Positions 27,029 through 36,630 of a stretch of DNA of 64,000 nucleotides are shown here, in pieces. How positions within the stretch are numbered: position 1 is the first letter of the stretch; each line of letters starts with the position of its first letter. The translations under genes were made by a program, and so were the position numbers. The notes below the pieces were generated by a model, which saw only the letters and a program-made list of their open reading frames with translations, was not told the origin of the DNA and ran no database searches. The DNA is from Alphaproteobacteria bacterium (GTDB lineage: Bacteria; Pseudomonadota; Alphaproteobacteria; RF32; CAG-239): assembly GCA_015062535.1 (NCBI GenBank), contig SUUK01000002.1, forward strand, positions 162,724-226,723, read 5' to 3'.

Positions 27029-28318
27029 TTATTTAGCGTTTATACCAATGAATTTTTTACCCCCCATGTATGGTTGTAATTTTTCTGGAATGCGAACGCT
27101 AAAGTCTTTTTGTTGGTGATTTTCAATAAATGGAACAAGTATACGTGGAGTTGCAATACCGGTGTTGTTTAGGGTATGAGCAAATTTTACTTTTCCATCT
27201 TTGTTATCACGATATCTTAAGTTAGTTCTACGTGCTTGCCACTCTGTAATGTTTGAGCAAGAGTGTGTTTCACGGTAGCAATTTTGAGATGGTGTCCAAG
27301 CTTCTAGGTCGTATTGACGATATTTTGGAGCACCCATATCTCCTGTACAAATTTCTAAAACTTGATATGGAAGTTCTAAGTCTTGCAAAACCTCTTCTGA
27401 AATTTGTAAAAGTTTTTTGTGCCAATATTCACTTTCGTTAATGTCGTTTTTGCAGATAACAAATTGTTCTGTCTTTAAGAATTGGTGAACACGAACAAGT
27501 CCACGAGTATCTTTTCCGGCAGCGCCTGCTTCACGACGGAAACATGGTGAAAAACCTGCATATAAAACAGGTAAGTCGTTTTCTGATAAAATTTCATCTG
27601 CATGTAATGAGTTTAGTACAAGTTCAGCTGTTCCTGATAAATATGTGTCATCATTTGGCATATAATAAACTTCATCTTGGGCAAATGGAAGGTAACCCAT
27701 GCCATAGAGAGGTTTTTCTTTTGACAAAGATGGAACAGTAATAGTTGTGAAACCATGATTTGCAAGTTTATCGAGCACTAGCATGTGCATTGCTAATTCT
27801 AGACGAGATAGTTCGTTTTTGATAGCATAAGTTCTTGCACCAGAAACTTTGGTGATGCGCTCTAATTCTGACCAATTGTTTTTTTCCATCAATTCAATAT
27901 GGTCAAGTGGTGTAAAGTCAAATTCTGTTGGGGCGCCAACTTTTTTGATAACAACATTACCTTCTTCGCTATCAGCAACAGGAGATTGCTCTGATGGTAA
28001 GTTTGGCATGCGCCACATAATGTTATCAAATTCTTCTTGAAGCTTAGCTAGTTTTTCTTGTTCTAGCTTTAATTCTTCTCCTAAAGATTTACTTTTAGCA
28101 ATGATTGCTGGACGAGTTTCGTTGGATGCGGATTTTATTGAATTACTTAAACGATTTTTTTCTTCAGCAAGTTGTTGGGTTGAAGTTTTTAACTTGTTTA
28201 CATCTAGGTGGAGGTTAATCAAGGCATCAATATTGATGTCGTTTTCATTGTATCCTTTTTTCTTAAGACCTTCTTTTACAAGATCTTTATTTTCGATAAT
28301 AAATTTTATATCTAACAT
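27029..28318 (-). CDS. serS: Seryl-tRNA synthetase
   Basis: Charges tRNA-Ser with serine. The 429 residues start MLDIKFI; the ATG at 28318 follows AAGGATG, while the more upstream in-frame start is not supported. An N-terminal coiled-coil arm spans about residues 25-105 (LNKTSTQQLAEEKNRLS-like helices). The class II catalytic domain has motif 2 FRREAGAAGKDTRGL, a motif 3 region NTGIATPRILVPFIENHQ, and TELVLN with TGDMGAPKYRQYDLEAW. serS heads a four-gene operon. Confidence 0.97.
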   Translation of the reverse strand: MLDIKFIIENKDLVKEGLKKKGYNENDINIDALINLHLDVNKLKTSTQQLAEEKNRLSNSIKSASNETRPAIIAKSKSLGEELKLEQEKLAKLQEEFDNIMWRMPNLPSEQSPVADSEEGNVVIKKVGAPTEFDFTPLDHIELMEKNNWSELERITKVSGARTYAIKNELSRLELAMHMLVLDKLANHGFTTITVPSLSKEKPLYGMGYLPFAQDEVYYMPNDDTYLSGTAELVLNSLHADEILSENDLPVLYAGFSPCFRREAGAAGKDTRGLVRVHQFLKTEQFVICKNDINESEYWHKKLLQISEEVLQDLELPYQVLEICTGDMGAPKYRQYDLEAWTPSQNCYRETHSCSNITEWQARRTNLRYRDNKDGKVKFAHTLNNTGIATPRILVPFIENHQQKDFSVRIPEKLQPYMGGKKFIGINAK

Positions 28319-28616
28319 TTTTTCATCCTTTTTTAAGTTTTTCAAAAAAATCCAAGCGTAGGCTAGCAGAATTTAAAATTAAATACAACATAAAATTAAC
28401 TAAAATAACAATTTTGTCAAAAAAATACTTTTTGTGCAAAATAAATATTGAAAAAATAAATATTAGTTGTTAAAATCGCCCCGATTTAATATTTATTTTG
28501 TCTTGGCAATTATGATTTTTATAATTTTATGAAAGATTTTTTTAGTCTTTTGATTGTCAGAAAATACTAGAATTCAAATAGTTAACAAAAATATTCACAA
28601 TTAAATTCTAAAGCGT
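28319..28616. other. AT-rich divergent gap between serS and the repeat lipoprotein
   Basis: About 300 bases between divergent genes. It holds an imperfect inverted repeat: AAATAAATATT (28454-28464) pairs with AATATTTATTT (28488-28498), enclosing a 6-bp inner stem AAATCG / CGATTT. A possible Bacteroidota-type -33/-7 arrangement (TTTG, then TAATTTTA) lies in the following 50 bases. No gene is seen. Confidence 0.5.
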
Positions 28617-31600
28617 ATGAAAACAAAGAATTTTGTTTGGCAAAAGATGCTTCAGTGCATTTTTGCAATGTGTTTAGTCTTTTTTGTGGTGGCTTGTAAT
28701 GAGGATGATCCTATTCAGCCCGGTAACGAAAAGACAACTGGTGAGGTTTCGTTTGTTATTGATGGTAACAATGAAACCGGCAGCGGAACTACAAGTTCCC
28801 CTGTTGTGGTAACTTCTGGTGAAGCTCTCGACATGGTTATTACCCAAAAGAGTAGCTACACTGACCCTGATGGAACCGTATTTACTTGTGAGCCGGAAGC
28901 TTCAATTCAGCTTTCTGCTACATTAGATAAGGTTTATGCGAAAGACATAAAAAGTCTTACTACAATCAATGAGAGTGTTGATGTAAAGACAAGTCAAAGT
29001 GGTTCAAACCCTGTTCTTAAGAGCACTATTCAGACTTTTAAAATTGGTGATCAAGAGGTAGTTTTTGATTTAGGATATGAAATTTATAATTATGTAAACT
29101 CATATTCTACTAAGATTGAAATGCCTTATATAAAGATTAATCAAGCAAAGTTTGGTAATAGTAGTGCAACAGAAAAGGGAGAGAGTACTCGCTCTGCTTG
29201 TCCTCCTATCGTTTTGCGTTCATTATCGGTTACTCGTGCTTCGGTTACTGATTCAGCAACTTTTGAGGTAACGGCTAAGTTTAGTCTTGACCTTGAAACT
29301 GTTAACACCGAAAAGAAACAGACAAAATCTCTTAATTTTGATGTTACTTATCTTGGTGTGGTTGAAGATGTAACAGAGCTTTATGGTAGTGTTGCTTATA
29401 AACTCAATGATGGTACAGGTGAAGCAAGTTCACCTTTTGTTGTTGAGGGTGGTAAAGAGCTGACTATTAATATAGCACAGACAAGCACGTATGCTAATGG
29501 CGATAATGCAGTATATACTGCAGAGCCAAAAGCTAGTATTAAGCTAAAGGTTAAAAACAAGGTTGATGCACAAACAAATGTTGATAGCCTTGTGACTTTG
29601 GTTGATGAAGGTAATGCGACTACATCTCAAAGTGGTGAAAATCCTTTGGTTAATCTCTACAAGAGAACGTTTGCAACTTTAGGTCAAGCATTTGACTTTG
29701 AAACAAGTTATGAAGTTTATAAATCTGAAAGTGGGGATGAAATGCCTTATTTGAAGATTTTGGAGCCTAAGCTTGTTTCTATTGAGGCAACTAAGCAGGA
29801 CAATTCTACAAGAGCTACTGGTTATGAGGATGTGTACTATGATGTTGTGGCTAAGTTTGAAGTGGAAATTGAAGGCGTTAATGTTACTGATGAGTTGAAA
29901 GATGTTTTGACTTTTGAGGTAAAATACATTGGCGGAACAAAAGAAGCTGTCGAACTTTTGGGTGAGCTTGATTATACTATTAGTGATGGTACAAATGAGG
30001 TTAAATCTCCGTTTGTTGTTGCTGGTGGCAGTGAGCTTAATCTTAGCATAAAGCAGAAAAGTGCATACACCAATGGTGATAATGTAGAATTTACAGCAGA
30101 ACCTAAGGCTACCCTTAAGCTTAAGGTTAAAAACGAGCTTGATTCTCAAGAGAAATTGGATAGCCTTGTCACTTTGGTTGGTGATAGCAAAACAACTACA
30201 TCTCAGAGTGGTGAAAATCCTTTAGTTAACCTTTATAAGAAGTCATTTACGACCTTAGGTCAGGCATTTGATTTTGAAGCAAGTTATGAAGTTTATAAAT
30301 CAGAAAGTGGGGATGAAATGCCTTATTTGAAGATTTTAGAGCCTAAGCTTGTGAATATAGAGGCAACTAAGCAGGAAAGTGCTACAAGAGCTGTTGGCTA
30401 TGAAGATGTACGTTATGATATTGTTGCTAAGTTTGAAGTGGAAATTGAAGGCGTTAACGTTGCTGATGAGTTGAAAGATGTTTTGACTTTTGAGGTGAAA
30501 TATGTTGGCGTATCAAAAGAAGCTGTCGAACTTTCGGGTGATGTTGATTTTACTGTTGGTGACGGAACAAATGACTTAACGTCTCCGTTTGTTGTTGCTG
30601 GCGGTAATGAATTTAATCTCGAAATTAAGCAAACAAGTACGTATGCTAATGGTGGTAAGGTGATGTATACAGCAGAGCCTAAGGCAACAATTAAGCTTAA
30701 GGCTAAAAATGCTTCGAATTTCGTTCAGGAACTTGAGGCGCTGTCTACACTAATCGAAACCGAAGATCCAACAGTATCTCAGAGTGGTGAAAATCCTTTA
30801 GTTAATCTTTATAAAGGTTCGTTTGCAACCTTGGGTCAATCATTTGACTTTGAAACAAGTTATGAAGTTTATAAAACCGAAAATGGGGATGAAATGCCTT
30901 ATTTGAAGTTTGGTGAGCCTAAGCTTGTGAATATAGAGGTTAAACAAAGAGCTACAACCAGAGTCATTGTTAATGATACTACCTATTATGATGTTACCGC
31001 TCAATTTGAGGTACCATTATCTGGTGTTAATACTGAAGAGGAGCTTAATAAAACGTTGAGCTTTGATGTAAATTACACAGGTGGTGTTGTTACAAGTACG
31101 GATGTACCTGTAGAGCTTGTTAAGACCGAGTATCGAAAGGATATGCTTTGTCATGCTCCGCACGATAATATCTCTTCTACTTCACAATGTGTGGTATATA
31201 GAGATAATTATTACTCTGATGGAAGTGTCAAAACTGATGAATTCTACGGCTTGAGGTGGGATTTCTTGGAAAGAAGTGTAAGCATTATACCTTATGGAAC
31301 TATTGTAGATGGAAAAGTTGGTAATGACTATGTTGCTACTTTGGATAATTCTCTTTTCTACAAGGTTAAATATCATAAAACAGATGTAGGTGATTATGGA
31401 ACATATACTCGTATAGCAAGCACAGAAATTTATGGTGAAGGAGTGCCTGATTTAAGTGGTCTTAGTGTTACATGGCAAGGAGCTCTTGATTGGACATCAG
31501 ATTATGCAGGAAAAACACCTCCGAGTGACTTGGGATTATATGGATCTGAAGCTGGTGATGGTTCAATGTATGATGCATCAAATCCAGTTGATGGTTTTTA

Positions 31601-31910
31601 TTTTTACTATGTGTATAACTCTGTGGATAACTTTATTGAGTACAAAAAAAATGGCTCTTGGACTACGTTGTTTGCACTAGATTTGATACTTAACTGGTAT
31701 GATAGATTTTTCTCTATTGATGGTGAAGTTATCAGTTTTGAGGAGTATAGACCGGTTGTTCAAGATACCAAAAATGCATTAACTTATGAAGAGGTTGGTG
31801 CAACTTCAACTCGTGGTCCTGCAAGAGTTTATACTCTTGAAGCAAAGGGTAAGTACCTTGAAAAGGACATCCACTTGATGCTTGTAGATACAGTGTACGT
31901 TACAAAATGA
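28617..31910 (+). CDS. Large lipoprotein with about four tandem ~192-residue domains
   Basis: A 1097-residue cell-surface or periplasmic lipoprotein. The signal ends in VVAC with lipidated Cys27, followed by NEDD. Four homologous blocks begin near residues 42, 256, 448 and 641, each containing VVxGGxEL or similar, the SQSGENPLVNLY phrase and EVYKSESGDEMPY. At the DNA level copies 2 and 3 are nearly identical over long stretches. A different C-terminal region (about 825-1097) follows. This style (MKTKN start, VVAC lipobox, SQSG and beta-sandwich repeats) is common in Bacteroidota. The gene is GC-richer than its neighbours and lacks a ribosome-binding site, so horizontal transfer is likely. The function is unknown; adhesion or glycan binding is possible. 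Confidence 0.72.
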   Translation: MKTKNFVWQKMLQCIFAMCLVFFVVACNEDDPIQPGNEKTTGEVSFVIDGNNETGSGTTSSPVVVTSGEALDMVITQKSSYTDPDGTVFTCEPEASIQLSATLDKVYAKDIKSLTTINESVDVKTSQSGSNPVLKSTIQTFKIGDQEVVFDLGYEIYNYVNSYSTKIEMPYIKINQAKFGNSSATEKGESTRSACPPIVLRSLSVTRASVTDSATFEVTAKFSLDLETVNTEKKQTKSLNFDVTYLGVVEDVTELYGSVAYKLNDGTGEASSPFVVEGGKELTINIAQTSTYANGDNAVYTAEPKASIKLKVKNKVDAQTNVDSLVTLVDEGNATTSQSGENPLVNLYKRTFATLGQAFDFETSYEVYKSESGDEMPYLKILEPKLVSIEATKQDNSTRATGYEDVYYDVVAKFEVEIEGVNVTDELKDVLTFEVKYIGGTKEAVELLGELDYTISDGTNEVKSPFVVAGGSELNLSIKQKSAYTNGDNVEFTAEPKATLKLKVKNELDSQEKLDSLVTLVGDSKTTTSQSGENPLVNLYKKSFTTLGQAFDFEASYEVYKSESGDEMPYLKILEPKLVNIEATKQESATRAVGYEDVRYDIVAKFEVEIEGVNVADELKDVLTFEVKYVGVSKEAVELSGDVDFTVGDGTNDLTSPFVVAGGNEFNLEIKQTSTYANGGKVMYTAEPKATIKLKAKNASNFVQELEALSTLIETEDPTVSQSGENPLVNLYKGSFATLGQSFDFETSYEVYKTENGDEMPYLKFGEPKLVNIEVKQRATTRVIVNDTTYYDVTAQFEVPLSGVNTEEELNKTLSFDVNYTGGVVTSTDVPVELVKTEYRKDMLCHAPHDNISSTSQCVVYRDNYYSDGSVKTDEFYGLRWDFLERSVSIIPYGTIVDGKVGNDYVATLDNSLFYKVKYHKTDVGDYGTYTRIASTEIYGEGVPDLSGLSVTWQGALDWTSDYAGKTPPSDLGLYGSEAGDGSMYDASNPVDGFYFYYVYNSVDNFIEYKKNGSWTTLFALDLILNWYDRFFSIDGEVISFEEYRPVVQDTKNALTYEEVGATSTRGPARVYTLEAKGKYLEKDIHLMLVDTVYVTK

Positions 31911-31941
31911 TGTGCTAATACATTGATTTGTAGTTAATTTC

Positions 31942-31974
31942 AAAGCCCCCTTCTTTTGAAGGGGGCTTTTTTCA
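31942..31974 (+). terminator. Terminator of the repeat lipoprotein gene
   Basis: A GC-rich stem AAAGCCCCCTTC / GAAGGGGGCTTT (12 bp) with a TTTT loop, then TTTTTTC. It lies about 30 bases after the stop. Confidence 0.9.
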
Positions 31975-32017
31975 GCTTAATTAAGTTATTAATAGTTGTA
32001 TGAAAATATGAGCTCAC

Positions 32018-32893
32018 CTAATTAAGCTTACTCCATGAGCGTACGTTTGTACGCAAAAAGTCTGGTAACTCATCAAGCCCAGAAGCGCCAGAAGCCTTTT
32101 TGTGACCGCCACCGCCAAAGGTGCTTGCTATCTCCGATACGTCTACATTATCACGTGTTGTTCTAAAAGACAAGTTCCATTTTGATTTTTTATTTAATGT
32201 AAAACTAACATAAAAATCATAATTTGCAACATTATCTAACGATTCAAAAAAATCTGTTCCTGCTTGAGGCATGTTGGCGGCAATAAAACGATAGTTTTTA
32301 TATGTTCCTTCAAAAGCTAAGTTTCTAACTAAACGATAATCTCTATGTTTTATGTATGAGAGAATCGCTTTTCCTTTTTCTACCATGAGAGGAATGTCTA
32401 TTTTATCCTCAAAAAGTTCGTGCCAAATGCGTTCATATGGGCGGTTAACTCCTTCTGCTTGAAAAGCATATTCAAATGGACGAACACGTTTGTCCTTTAG
32501 GTCATATAAGTCATTTAACGCTAAAAGCTTTACACCAAGAGGAATAGGTTTGTCTGGAAAGAAATATTCCCAAGTTAGTTCTATGGCTGCTTTTTTTATT
32601 GAGCGATTACCTGGGATTGGTGAAAAATCTTTTTTTAAGTACTCTTCATAGGCATCTATTGCTGATGCATGGTGGTCTATCCAAACAAGCTTTTTGGTTT
32701 TGTTTAGCTCAAACATATATTCCATAGGAAAAGAGATATCGCATATAACGATATCTTCATGTTTTTTTATTTCTTCATAAGGTATTTCGCCATCATAATT
32801 AAAGCCAATTAATTCACAATCTTTATTAGCATATTTAACGATAGCTGCAGAACCTTTGCCGTCATGATCGGCTGAATGATATAAGCATAACAT
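32018..32893 (-). CDS. DHH-family phosphoesterase (NrnA-like)
   Basis: A 291-residue DHH-DHHA1 protein. The N-terminus has SADHDGKGSAA, then DISFP and WIDHHASA (the DHH motif), and near the C-terminus GGGGHKKASG, the DHHA1 substrate-binding loop. Such proteins degrade nano-RNA or cyclic dinucleotide products, or dephosphorylate pAp. The start is set by AGAGGAA before the ATG. It lies downstream of metK on the same strand with a 64-base gap. recJ, another DHH protein, is 2 kb away. Confidence 0.85.
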   Translation of the reverse strand: MLCLYHSADHDGKGSAAIVKYANKDCELIGFNYDGEIPYEEIKKHEDIVICDISFPMEYMFELNKTKKLVWIDHHASAIDAYEEYLKKDFSPIPGNRSIKKAAIELTWEYFFPDKPIPLGVKLLALNDLYDLKDKRVRPFEYAFQAEGVNRPYERIWHELFEDKIDIPLMVEKGKAILSYIKHRDYRLVRNLAFEGTYKNYRFIAANMPQAGTDFFESLDNVANYDFYVSFTLNKKSKWNLSFRTTRDNVDVSEIASTFGGGGHKKASGASGLDELPDFLRTNVRSWSKLN

Positions 32894-32957
32894 TTTTATT
32901 CCTCTTTTTTGTTTTTATGCTTCTAGCATGTCAAATTCCTTTTGTAAAGCAAAAATG

Positions 32958-33992
32958 CTAAAAGCTTGGTTTTCCTTTAGAATTAATGTAGTTTATTAGA
33001 CCTTTTTTACATAACTTTTTGTAGATTGGACGATCTAATTTTAACATTTTGATTAGAACATTTGGTGAGCAATCTGGTGAAATGTTAAAAGTTTTAACGA
33101 TACCATTTTTTATTGTTTTTATAACAGCACTTGGTAGGTCCTTTTTTCCGATACAAGAAGATAGATAAACATAGCAAGAATCGTTATCTTTTAGGTAATC
33201 AATTGCTAGTTTTCTAGCATATAAGTTTAAGGTTAGGTCTGCTTTGCTGGCATCTTTAGTCCAAGGAGAACCACCACCAATTGGGCAGGCTGTGGAATAA
33301 AAATCAACAGCAAGTTTTCTGCCGGTTATACCGCAATCTGCAATAGATGAGTGAGTTGTATATGAACCAGTGCCGTTGATGATGATATTTTGAGGAGTTT
33401 GATTTAAGGTTTCTATTACAAAATCTGTTAAGTCCTCTTTTTTGAGCATAGGGATGGCAACTATTGCCGTTGTAATATTATTTTTTTCATCTAGGGTTAT
33501 TTGGGTTTTTATATCAAGGCCGAGGTTGTCTGATTTTAGAGCTTTTTCATATAAAGCATTGTTTAATTTTTGGGCTAAAAATAATTCGTGATTTATTAAA
33601 CCATCATTTTTTTCTGCATAGCCAACAAATACACCTTGGTCACCCCAACCATTGGCGTTTACACCTTGAGCGATTTCTCTTGATTGAGCACTAATTAGGT
33701 TTGTGATTTTTATTTTATTTATGTTTATAGCATTATCACCCCAAAGAGTGTTGTATCTTTCATCGTAACCGATATGGCGCAAAGCTTGTTTTACATATTT
33801 TTTGATATGGTTTAGGGTGATGTTTCCGGTTATTTCTCCACCTAAGATGATGTTATTGTTTTTTACCATAACCTCTACAGCATAGCGTACGTATGGGTCT
33901 TGTTTTAAGCATTCATCTAAGATTGAAGAAGATATAAAATCAGCAATTTTATCAGGGTGTCCTAATGACACATATTCAGCAGTTCTAATCAT
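32958..33992 (-). CDS. metK: Divergent S-adenosylmethionine synthetase
   Basis: Makes S-adenosylmethionine from methionine and ATP. The 344-residue protein starts MIRTAEYVSLGHPDKIADF; the upstream extension to 34049 lies in the leader and is rejected. Family motifs: GHPDK, GGEIT, GDQGVFVGYA (usually GDQGLMFGYA), DCGITGRKLAVD, and a variant of the GGGAFSGKDPSKVDRSAAY stretch that reads GGGSPWTKDASKADLTLNLY. It is about 40 residues shorter than usual and diverges in this methionine/phosphate loop. It could be the only MetK here or a specialised paralog. A structured leader precedes it. Confidence 0.85.
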   Translation of the reverse strand: MIRTAEYVSLGHPDKIADFISSSILDECLKQDPYVRYAVEVMVKNNNIILGGEITGNITLNHIKKYVKQALRHIGYDERYNTLWGDNAININKIKITNLISAQSREIAQGVNANGWGDQGVFVGYAEKNDGLINHELFLAQKLNNALYEKALKSDNLGLDIKTQITLDEKNNITTAIVAIPMLKKEDLTDFVIETLNQTPQNIIINGTGSYTTHSSIADCGITGRKLAVDFYSTACPIGGGSPWTKDASKADLTLNLYARKLAIDYLKDNDSCYVYLSSCIGKKDLPSAVIKTIKNGIVKTFNISPDCSPNVLIKMLKLDRPIYKKLCKKGLINYINSKGKPSF

Positions 33993-33998
33993 AAAAAG

Positions 33999-34078
33999 TC
34001 TCCGTTTTAGTCCGTTATTGTGCCGGACAAGTAGGTTAAATCCACACAAAGAGAAAAATCTCTTTGAGGGGGATTTAA
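33999..34078 (-). promoter_or_regulatory. Structured leader upstream of metK (candidate SAM-responsive RNA)
   Basis: The minus-strand transcript between DUF502 and metK forms a long hairpin: TTAAATCC (34078-34071) pairs with GGATTTAA (34043-34036), enclosing an 8-bp inner stem CAAAGAGA / TCTCTTTG. It is followed by a second stem GTCCG / CGGAC (34028-34024 with 34014-34010) just before the GGAGA ribosome-binding site. The sequence does not match a SAM riboswitch class I can name. Regulation by SAM is a guess from the gene downstream; the first hairpin could also be an attenuator. Confidence 0.4.
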
Positions 34079-34080
34079 GC

Positions 34081-34785
34081 TTATTTTTTTGTTTTAGTCA
34101 AATGTTTTTTTTCTATTTTTTTAGGTTCATCAAGTGGTGCTACAATTCCGCATGAAACAACATATTTTAGAGCATCCTCAACACTCATATCTAGTTTTAT
34201 AACGTCTTTTTTAGGGATTAAAATTAAAAAACCAGAGGTCGGGTTTGGTGTTGTTGGGATAAACACGCTAAGTAAATCTTTGTTTGGGACTTTGTTTTGC
34301 AAATTTTCTGCTGAAGGGCCTGCTAAAAAGCCTATAATCCAAATGCCAGTTCTTGGATATTGTACTAAAACAGCCTCTTTAAAAGATTGAGATTTTGGTG
34401 ATAGAACAGTTTCAAAAAGCTGTTTTAATAGTGAATAAATGCTAGAAATAAGAGGCATTTTTGAAACAATAAAATCGCCAAGTCTTACAAAAAAGTTGCC
34501 AATAAAACCGGTTGTAAACATACCAATAATGATTAAGGCAGAAATTAAGACTATAATTCCAAAGCCTGGTATGTAGTAAAATAATTGGTTTGTTGATTGG
34601 GGTGGAAATAGGGATTTTGACCATTTATCTATCCACAAAAATAGTTCATATGCCATATAAAAAGTTATGGTTACGGGAGCTGTTACTAGTATACCTGTAA
34701 AAAGATAGGTTTTTAGTTTTGAGATAACAAAACCAAAAAAACTAGGCTTGTTTTCTTGTGGTGTTTGGGGTAAAGTGTTTTTCAT
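34081..34785 (-). CDS. DUF502 family membrane protein
   Basis: A 234-residue inner-membrane protein with two hydrophobic helices (YLFTGILVTAPVTITFYMAYELFLW near residues 27-52 and IIVLISALIIIGMFTTGFIGNFF near 75-100). The DUF502 motif region SSIYSLLKQLFETV and the domain with GIWIIGFLAG, then VFIPTTPNPTSGFLILIP, are all present; these are strong DUF502 signatures. The function is unknown; a role in the envelope is inferred. The ATG directly follows the recJ stop codon, so it is probably translated in the recJ operon. Confidence 0.9.
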   Translation of the reverse strand: MKNTLPQTPQENKPSFFGFVISKLKTYLFTGILVTAPVTITFYMAYELFLWIDKWSKSLFPPQSTNQLFYYIPGFGIIVLISALIIIGMFTTGFIGNFFVRLGDFIVSKMPLISSIYSLLKQLFETVLSPKSQSFKEAVLVQYPRTGIWIIGFLAGPSAENLQNKVPNKDLLSVFIPTTPNPTSGFLILIPKKDVIKLDMSVEDALKYVVSCGIVAPLDEPKKIEKKHLTKTKK

Positions 34786-36552
34786 CTACGACCTCTTTAT
34801 ATCTGTAATCATAAATTGTAGGGTTGTTTGGTTGTTCCATTTATTGAAACGAAGATTGCCAACAACATCAAAGCAGTCATTGGTCTTGCTTAGCATTATT
34901 TTTCCCATATCAGTATCAGCTATTTTGAAAGCGATTGCGGGAAGTTTATTTTGTGATAAATCAGTTAGTTCACATTTTATGTGCCCTTGTCCGATAATAT
35001 ATGCTTTTTTTATGTATACATTTTTTATTAGGACGTTTGGTTCGGGGTTTCCGGTACCAAATGGTTTTAGTTTTTCTATATCATTACATAAATTGTTGTT
35101 TGCGGCGCTTAAATTGATGTTTAAGTCGATATTTATTATGGGATTTGGAGATGTATTATCAAGTGATGATAGAATATACTCTCCGGCAAAAGTTTTAAAT
35201 AAAGGAATTTGCTCTTCGGTTAAGGAAAAGCCGGCAGCCATTGTGTGTCCGCCCCCTTTGGTTATAACGCCTTTTTCTTTGGCGGCTATAATTAAAGCTC
35301 CTAAATCAACACCAGGGATTGAACGAGCAGAGCCTTTTACTTCATCTTGTTCTATGCTCATAACAAAAGCAGGGAGATTGTAGCGTTCTTTTAGCTTTCC
35401 TGCAACAATGCCGATAACTCCTTGATGCCAATTTTTGCTATATGTAAATGCCATAGGATAGGTTTGGGGAGAACCTTCTAACATTTCTATTGATTGTTCT
35501 AGTACAAAGCACTCAATATCTTTACGTTCTTGGTTGTAGGTGTTCATTTCTTTGGCTAGGTTTGATGCTTCTATTGGATTTGTAGAGCATAATAATTTGC
35601 TACTAATAGAAGCAAGCCCAACTCTGCCACAGGCATTAATTCTTGGTCCTAAAACAAATCCTAAGTGATAGGCATCTGGTTTTTCGTTTATATTTGCGGT
35701 GTCTAATAGGGTTTTTAGTCCTAAGTTTTGGCGAAGAGCCATAACTTTTAAGCCTTGTGATACGAAAGCTCTGTTTAAGCCAATTAAGGTTACAACATCA
35801 CAAATAGTTCCAAGTGCAACCAGGTCTAACCATTGTTTTAAGTCTGGTTCTTTTATGTTAGAATTATAAAAGCCTCTTTGTCTTAGGGTTCTGTTTATAG
35901 CAACAACACTCATAAATACAACACCAACGGCTGCCATATATTCAAGACCTGATGGAGTGGTATCTTGGTCTAGGCGTTTGGGGTTTACAACTGCATAAAC
36001 TTTTGGTAATCTTGTTTCTGCCTCATGGTGGTCTAGTACTATTATATCAAAATTTGAAGCTTCGTTATCTAGTATATCAAAAGCAGATGTTCCACAGTCT
36101 AAAGTTAAGACAAGTGATGCTCCAAAATTTCTAAACTCATCAAAAGCAATAGTGCTTGGTCCATATCCTTCTTCACGTTCTGGAATGTGAACGGCTGTTT
36201 CTACTTTTAGGTAGTTTAAAAACAAGCGCATTACAGAAGTAGAGGTTGCACCATCAACATCATAATCCCCAATTATTGCGATTTTTTCATGATTGATAAT
36301 AGCGTCTGCTATGCGAGATGCTGCTTTATCCATATCTTTTAAGATACTTGGATTAGGCATTAGGCTAGATAGTTTTGGTTCAAGAAAGTTTGCTACATCT
36401 TCTTGGTTTATTTTTCTAATATTTAGCATGTGGGCTAAATGCAAGGATATACCTAAATTTTGTGATAAAATTTCGGTTTGTCTGTCATTTGTTTCTATAA
36501 TATTCCATATATTACCATTTATGGATAAGGATGTATTTGGTGTATCTTGCAT
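34786..36552 (-). CDS. recJ: Single-stranded-DNA exonuclease RecJ
   Basis: A 5'-3' ssDNA exonuclease in recombination and mismatch repair. The 588 residues include the DHH domain (IGDYDVDGATST, LDCGTSAFD, VLDHHEAET), then the region HLGFVLGPRINACGRVG, and the DHHA1 motif GGGHTMAAGFSL, followed by an OB-fold with LKPFGTGNPEP. This is the standard RecJ order. A TAGGAATAA stretch precedes the ATG. It is transcribed with DUF502 and possibly metK downstream. Confidence 0.95.
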   Translation of the reverse strand: MQDTPNTSLSINGNIWNIIETNDRQTEILSQNLGISLHLAHMLNIRKINQEDVANFLEPKLSSLMPNPSILKDMDKAASRIADAIINHEKIAIIGDYDVDGATSTSVMRLFLNYLKVETAVHIPEREEGYGPSTIAFDEFRNFGASLVLTLDCGTSAFDILDNEASNFDIIVLDHHEAETRLPKVYAVVNPKRLDQDTTPSGLEYMAAVGVVFMSVVAINRTLRQRGFYNSNIKEPDLKQWLDLVALGTICDVVTLIGLNRAFVSQGLKVMALRQNLGLKTLLDTANINEKPDAYHLGFVLGPRINACGRVGLASISSKLLCSTNPIEASNLAKEMNTYNQERKDIECFVLEQSIEMLEGSPQTYPMAFTYSKNWHQGVIGIVAGKLKERYNLPAFVMSIEQDEVKGSARSIPGVDLGALIIAAKEKGVITKGGGHTMAAGFSLTEEQIPLFKTFAGEYILSSLDNTSPNPIINIDLNINLSAANNNLCNDIEKLKPFGTGNPEPNVLIKNVYIKKAYIIGQGHIKCELTDLSQNKLPAIAFKIADTDMGKIMLSKTNDCFDVVGNLRFNKWNNQTTLQFMITDIKRS

Positions 36553-36630
36553 ATTTTATTCCTAATTTAGGGAATATTCTAAGTGCAATTGAAGTTTAAA
36601 ACAAGAGATTATTATTTTATATAGACAAGA

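Noticed and set aside
29679..30149. 156-residue minus-strand ORF in the repeat lipoprotein gene
   Set aside because: Antisense shadow of the repeated lipoprotein frame; low complexity and no start signals.
33993..34049. N-terminal extension of metK from 34049
   Set aside because: It falls in the structured leader, and MetK homology begins at MIRTAEY (33992) with a GGAGA ribosome-binding site.
34748..35383. 211-residue plus-strand ORF opposite recJ
   Set aside because: Overlaps recJ, which is clearly real and conserved.
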